Source: Amycolatopsis sp. A133 (lineage in GTDB: Bacteria; Actinomycetota; Actinomycetes; Mycobacteriales; Pseudonocardiaceae). From it: a stretch of DNA of 64,000 nt. The stretch is from assembly GCF_031082405.1 (NCBI RefSeq), contig NZ_JAVHJU010000036.1:75890-139889 (forward strand), given 5' to 3'. A program made the position numbers and the translations under genes. The notes under the pieces are model-generated. The model ran no database searches and was not told the DNA's origin. It worked only from the letters and a program-made list of their open reading frames with translations. Shown in pieces: positions 61,656 to 64,000 of this stretch. Position 1 is the stretch's first letter. Every line of letters starts with the position of its first letter.

Positions 61656-64000
61656 ATGCTCATCGAACGTGATTTCGAAACGGCGACACTGAGTCAGATG
61701 CTCGCCGACACCCACTCCGGCGCCGGCGGTGTCGGCCTGGTCCTCGGCCCGGTCGCCAGCGGCAAGACCGCGCTGCTGGAAGCCTTCGGCAGGCAGGCCG
61801 CGGGCACCGGCGCGGTCGTGCTGTCCGCGTCCGGCGCCCGGTCGGAAACCGCCGTCGGGCTCGGCGTCGTCTCGCAGCTGGTCCACACGCCGGGCGTCCG
61901 CGCGGACATCGCGGAGCAGGTTTCGGCGTACGTGGAGGACGCCGAGGCCGACGCGACGCTGCTGGACAGCCGGTTCCTGCACCGCCTCTCCGGCGCCGTG
62001 ATCGGCTGGTCGGCCGAGAGCCCGCTGGTGATCTGCGTCGACGACGCCCACCACGCCGACCCCGCGTCGCTGCAGTTCCTGCAGCACATGGCCCGGCGCA
62101 TCCGGCCGGCCCGGGTGCTCGTCCTGCTCGCCGAACGGGCGGACCCGGGCGAACGGCGCCCGGTGCGCCACGTCGACCTCATGCGGCGGCCGCACTGCCG
62201 CCAGCTGCGGCTGGCGCCGTTGTCCCGCAACGGCGTCGGCGTCCTGCTGGCCGGCAAGCTCGACGAGGGCACGGCCCGCGCGCTGGCCGCGGAGTGCTTC
62301 GCGGTCAGCGGCGGCAACCCGCTGCTGGCCACCGCGCTGGTGCACGACACCCGGATCGCCGGCACGGGCGAGGTCGTCGCCGGGGCCGCCTACCGGCACG
62401 CGGTGCTCAGCTGCCTGCACTCCAGCGAGCCGCGGGCGCTCGAGCTCGCCCGGGCGCTCGCCGTCCTCGGCGACGACGAGCAGTCGCAGATCTCGCTGGC
62501 CGGCGGCATGGTCTCCTTCGCGCCGGCCACCACCGAGCCGGTGCGCCGGGCGCTGGAATCCGCCGGCGTCCTCGACGGGCACCGGTTCCGGCACGCCGAG
62601 GCCCGCGTCGCGGTGCTCGACGAGCTCGACCCCGGCGTCCGGTCGGCCCTGCACGGCCAGGCCGCCCGGCTGCTGTTCGACCAGGGCGCCCGCCCGACCG
62701 CCATCGCCGCCCACGTGGTGGCGGGGAACGTCGACGAACCGTGGACCGAGCACCTGCTGTCCGAGGCCTCGGAGGCGGCGCTGCTCGAGGACGACGTCGA
62801 ACTGGCCCGCGCCTGCATCGCGATGGCCGGCCGCTGCTGCACCGACGACCGCGACCGGGCGATCGCCAAGGCGTCCCTGGCGGACATCGAATGGCGGACC
62901 ACCCCGGCGAAGGCGATGCGCCGGCTGCCGGAGCTGGTGCACGCGACCCGCGCCGGTCACCTGCCCGGCATCCGGGTCGTCGGCATCTTCGAGTTCCTGC
63001 TCTGGTTCGGCCGGGTCGACGAAGCCGTCGAGATCGCGAACGCGTTCGGCGACCTCGTCGACGGCCGCGACCGCCGCACCCGCGGCGAGCTGCTGACGTT
63101 GGCGTCGTGGCTGACCAGCTCGGTGCCGGGGATGCGGCACCTGGTCGAGCCGATGCTCGCCACGATCACCGGCGACACGACGGCACCGCAGCTCGGGCTC
63201 GCGGTGAACTCGCAGCTGAAGGCGATCGACGCGCTGACCAGCGCGGTCCGCGAAGGCCCGTCCGAGGCCGCCGTGCTCGACGCCGAGCAGGTGCTGGAAG
63301 GCACCCGGATGACCGACATCACGCTGCGGCACCTGGTGTTCGCGGCGACGGTGCTGATCTACGCCGAACGCCTCGACAAGGCCGCCACCTGGGCCGAGCA
63401 CCTGGTGGCGCAGGCCGCCGGCCGTCCGGCCCCGACCTGGCAGGCGTCGCTGGCGGAACTGCGCGCGGAAGTCGCCTTGCGGCAGGGCGACCTGCCGCTC
63501 GCGGCCCGCAACGCGGAGATCGCGCTGACGAAGATGACGCCGGAGGCGTGGGGCATCGGGGTCGGGGCACCGCTGGCGACCCTGCTGGCGGCGCTGACCG
63601 AGATGGGCCGCTTCGACGAAGCGGCGGAGCTGCTCAACCAGCCGGTGCCCGACGCGCTCGGCGAGACCCGGTTCGGCCTGCACTACCTGCACGCGCGTGG
63701 CCACTACTACCTCGCGACGGGCCGGCTGCCGACGGCGCTGAACGACTTCCTCGCCTGCGGGGAGCAGATGGCGCGCTGGGACCTGGACCAGCCGTCGCTG
63801 GTGCCGTGGCGCTCCAGCGCGGCGGAGGTCCACCTGAAGCTGGGTGACCGCGAGAAGGCCCGGGTGCTGGCCGAGGAGCAGGCCGCGAAGCTCGGCCCGG
63901 ACTGCGGCGACCGCACCCGCGGCATCACGCTGCGGACGCTGGCGCTCGTGGCCGACCCGGCCCGGCGGCCGAAGCTGATGCAGGAAGCGGTGGACGTGCT
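61656..64000 (+). CDS. Large AAA-ATPase regulator (LAL type), partial
   Basis: The frame is open from ATG 61656 (after GGGGGAAG) through the window end, 781 codons without a stop. It begins MLIERDFETATLSQMLADT, then a Walker A motif GPVASGKTALLE (about residues 30-41), Walker B PLVICVDDAHHAD (about 120-132), and long helical TPR-like sequence. This is the layout of LAL (large ATP-binding LuxR) regulators, which end in a LuxR helix-turn-helix, here beyond the window. They switch on biosynthetic or catabolic genes. What it controls is not visible. Confidence 0.85.
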   Translation, partial: MLIERDFETATLSQMLADTHSGAGGVGLVLGPVASGKTALLEAFGRQAAGTGAVVLSASGARSETAVGLGVVSQLVHTPGVRADIAEQVSAYVEDAEADATLLDSRFLHRLSGAVIGWSAESPLVICVDDAHHADPASLQFLQHMARRIRPARVLVLLAERADPGERRPVRHVDLMRRPHCRQLRLAPLSRNGVGVLLAGKLDEGTARALAAECFAVSGGNPLLATALVHDTRIAGTGEVVAGAAYRHAVLSCLHSSEPRALELARALAVLGDDEQSQISLAGGMVSFAPATTEPVRRALESAGVLDGHRFRHAEARVAVLDELDPGVRSALHGQAARLLFDQGARPTAIAAHVVAGNVDEPWTEHLLSEASEAALLEDDVELARACIAMAGRCCTDDRDRAIAKASLADIEWRTTPAKAMRRLPELVHATRAGHLPGIRVVGIFEFLLWFGRVDEAVEIANAFGDLVDGRDRRTRGELLTLASWLTSSVPGMRHLVEPMLATITGDTTAPQLGLAVNSQLKAIDALTSAVREGPSEAAVLDAEQVLEGTRMTDITLRHLVFAATVLIYAERLDKAATWAEHLVAQAAGRPAPTWQASLAELRAEVALRQGDLPLAARNAEIALTKMTPEAWGIGVGAPLATLLAALTEMGRFDEAAELLNQPVPDALGETRFGLHYLHARGHYYLATGRLPTALNDFLACGEQMARWDLDQPSLVPWRSSAAEVHLKLGDREKARVLAEEQAAKLGPDCGDRTRGITLRTLALVADPARRPKLMQEAVDV

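Overview
This window is high-GC actinomycete DNA, most likely from Amycolatopsis or a close pseudonocardial relative. That is an inference from base composition, frequent GTG starts, two F420-type luciferase-like oxidoreductases, a mycothiol-type DsbA protein and a gene block in the same order as Mycobacterium tuberculosis Rv2464c-Rv2477c. It has no insertion sequences, phage genes, rRNA or CRISPR arrays.

Positions 1-13.3 kb: an F420-type oxidoreductase; a minus-strand operon of a Tat-exported multicopper oxidase, a zinc-ribbon methyltransferase and an FAD-linked oxidase; a divergent 14-helix MFS exporter; an ECF42-like sigma factor with a YCII (DGPF) protein, a DHFR-like reductase and an NTF2-fold protein; a DAHP synthase; and a quinoprotein-type propeller dehydrogenase preceded by a coupled 18-codon leader.

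Positions 13.5-23.5 kb: an apparently undescribed biosynthetic cluster. The plus strand carries a free-standing adenylation enzyme, a carrier protein, an ectoine-synthase-like cupin, an acyl-CoA-dehydrogenase-like enzyme, a transglutaminase-like enzyme, an MFS exporter and an ATP-grasp ligase. The facing minus-strand operon carries a TrpB2-like PLP enzyme, a second ATP-grasp ligase and a 169-aa protein of unknown function. The parts suggest that an amino acid is activated, held as a thioester, oxidised or cyclised, moved into an amide and ligated to further amino acids, then exported.

Positions 23.5-32.7 kb: a tRNA-Arg(TCT) with a decayed tRNA copy about 300 bp away, a repeat-rich non-coding tract, a secreted I36-type inhibitor, a LacI regulator with a perfect operator beside an MFS gene, an orphan NarL-type histidine kinase, a histidine phosphatase and a CopD-CtaG fusion.

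Positions 32.8-57.4 kb: housekeeping genes largely in the mycobacterial order: ettA, a repeat protein, the 180-kDa NAD-glutamate dehydrogenase, a thioesterase, an alpha-glucosidase with glbO, MscS, an HNH nuclease, ctaJ, a DUF5130-like protein, pepN, a DsbA-like protein, rpiB and a Fpg/Nei glycosylase. Inserted between the HNH gene and ctaJ is a small gene for 15 GTRVTx hexapeptide repeats.

Positions 57.5-64 kb: a glycine-rich membrane protein, an F420-type oxidoreductase plus NTF2 pair under a KstR-like operator, an autoregulated TetR with a membrane protein, and the 5' part of a large AAA-ATPase (LAL-type) regulator running off the window.

Several genes (30646, 32803, 49619, 58410, 59886) have a TANNNT -10 box 6-8 nt before the start codon and no Shine-Dalgarno, which suggests leaderless transcripts.
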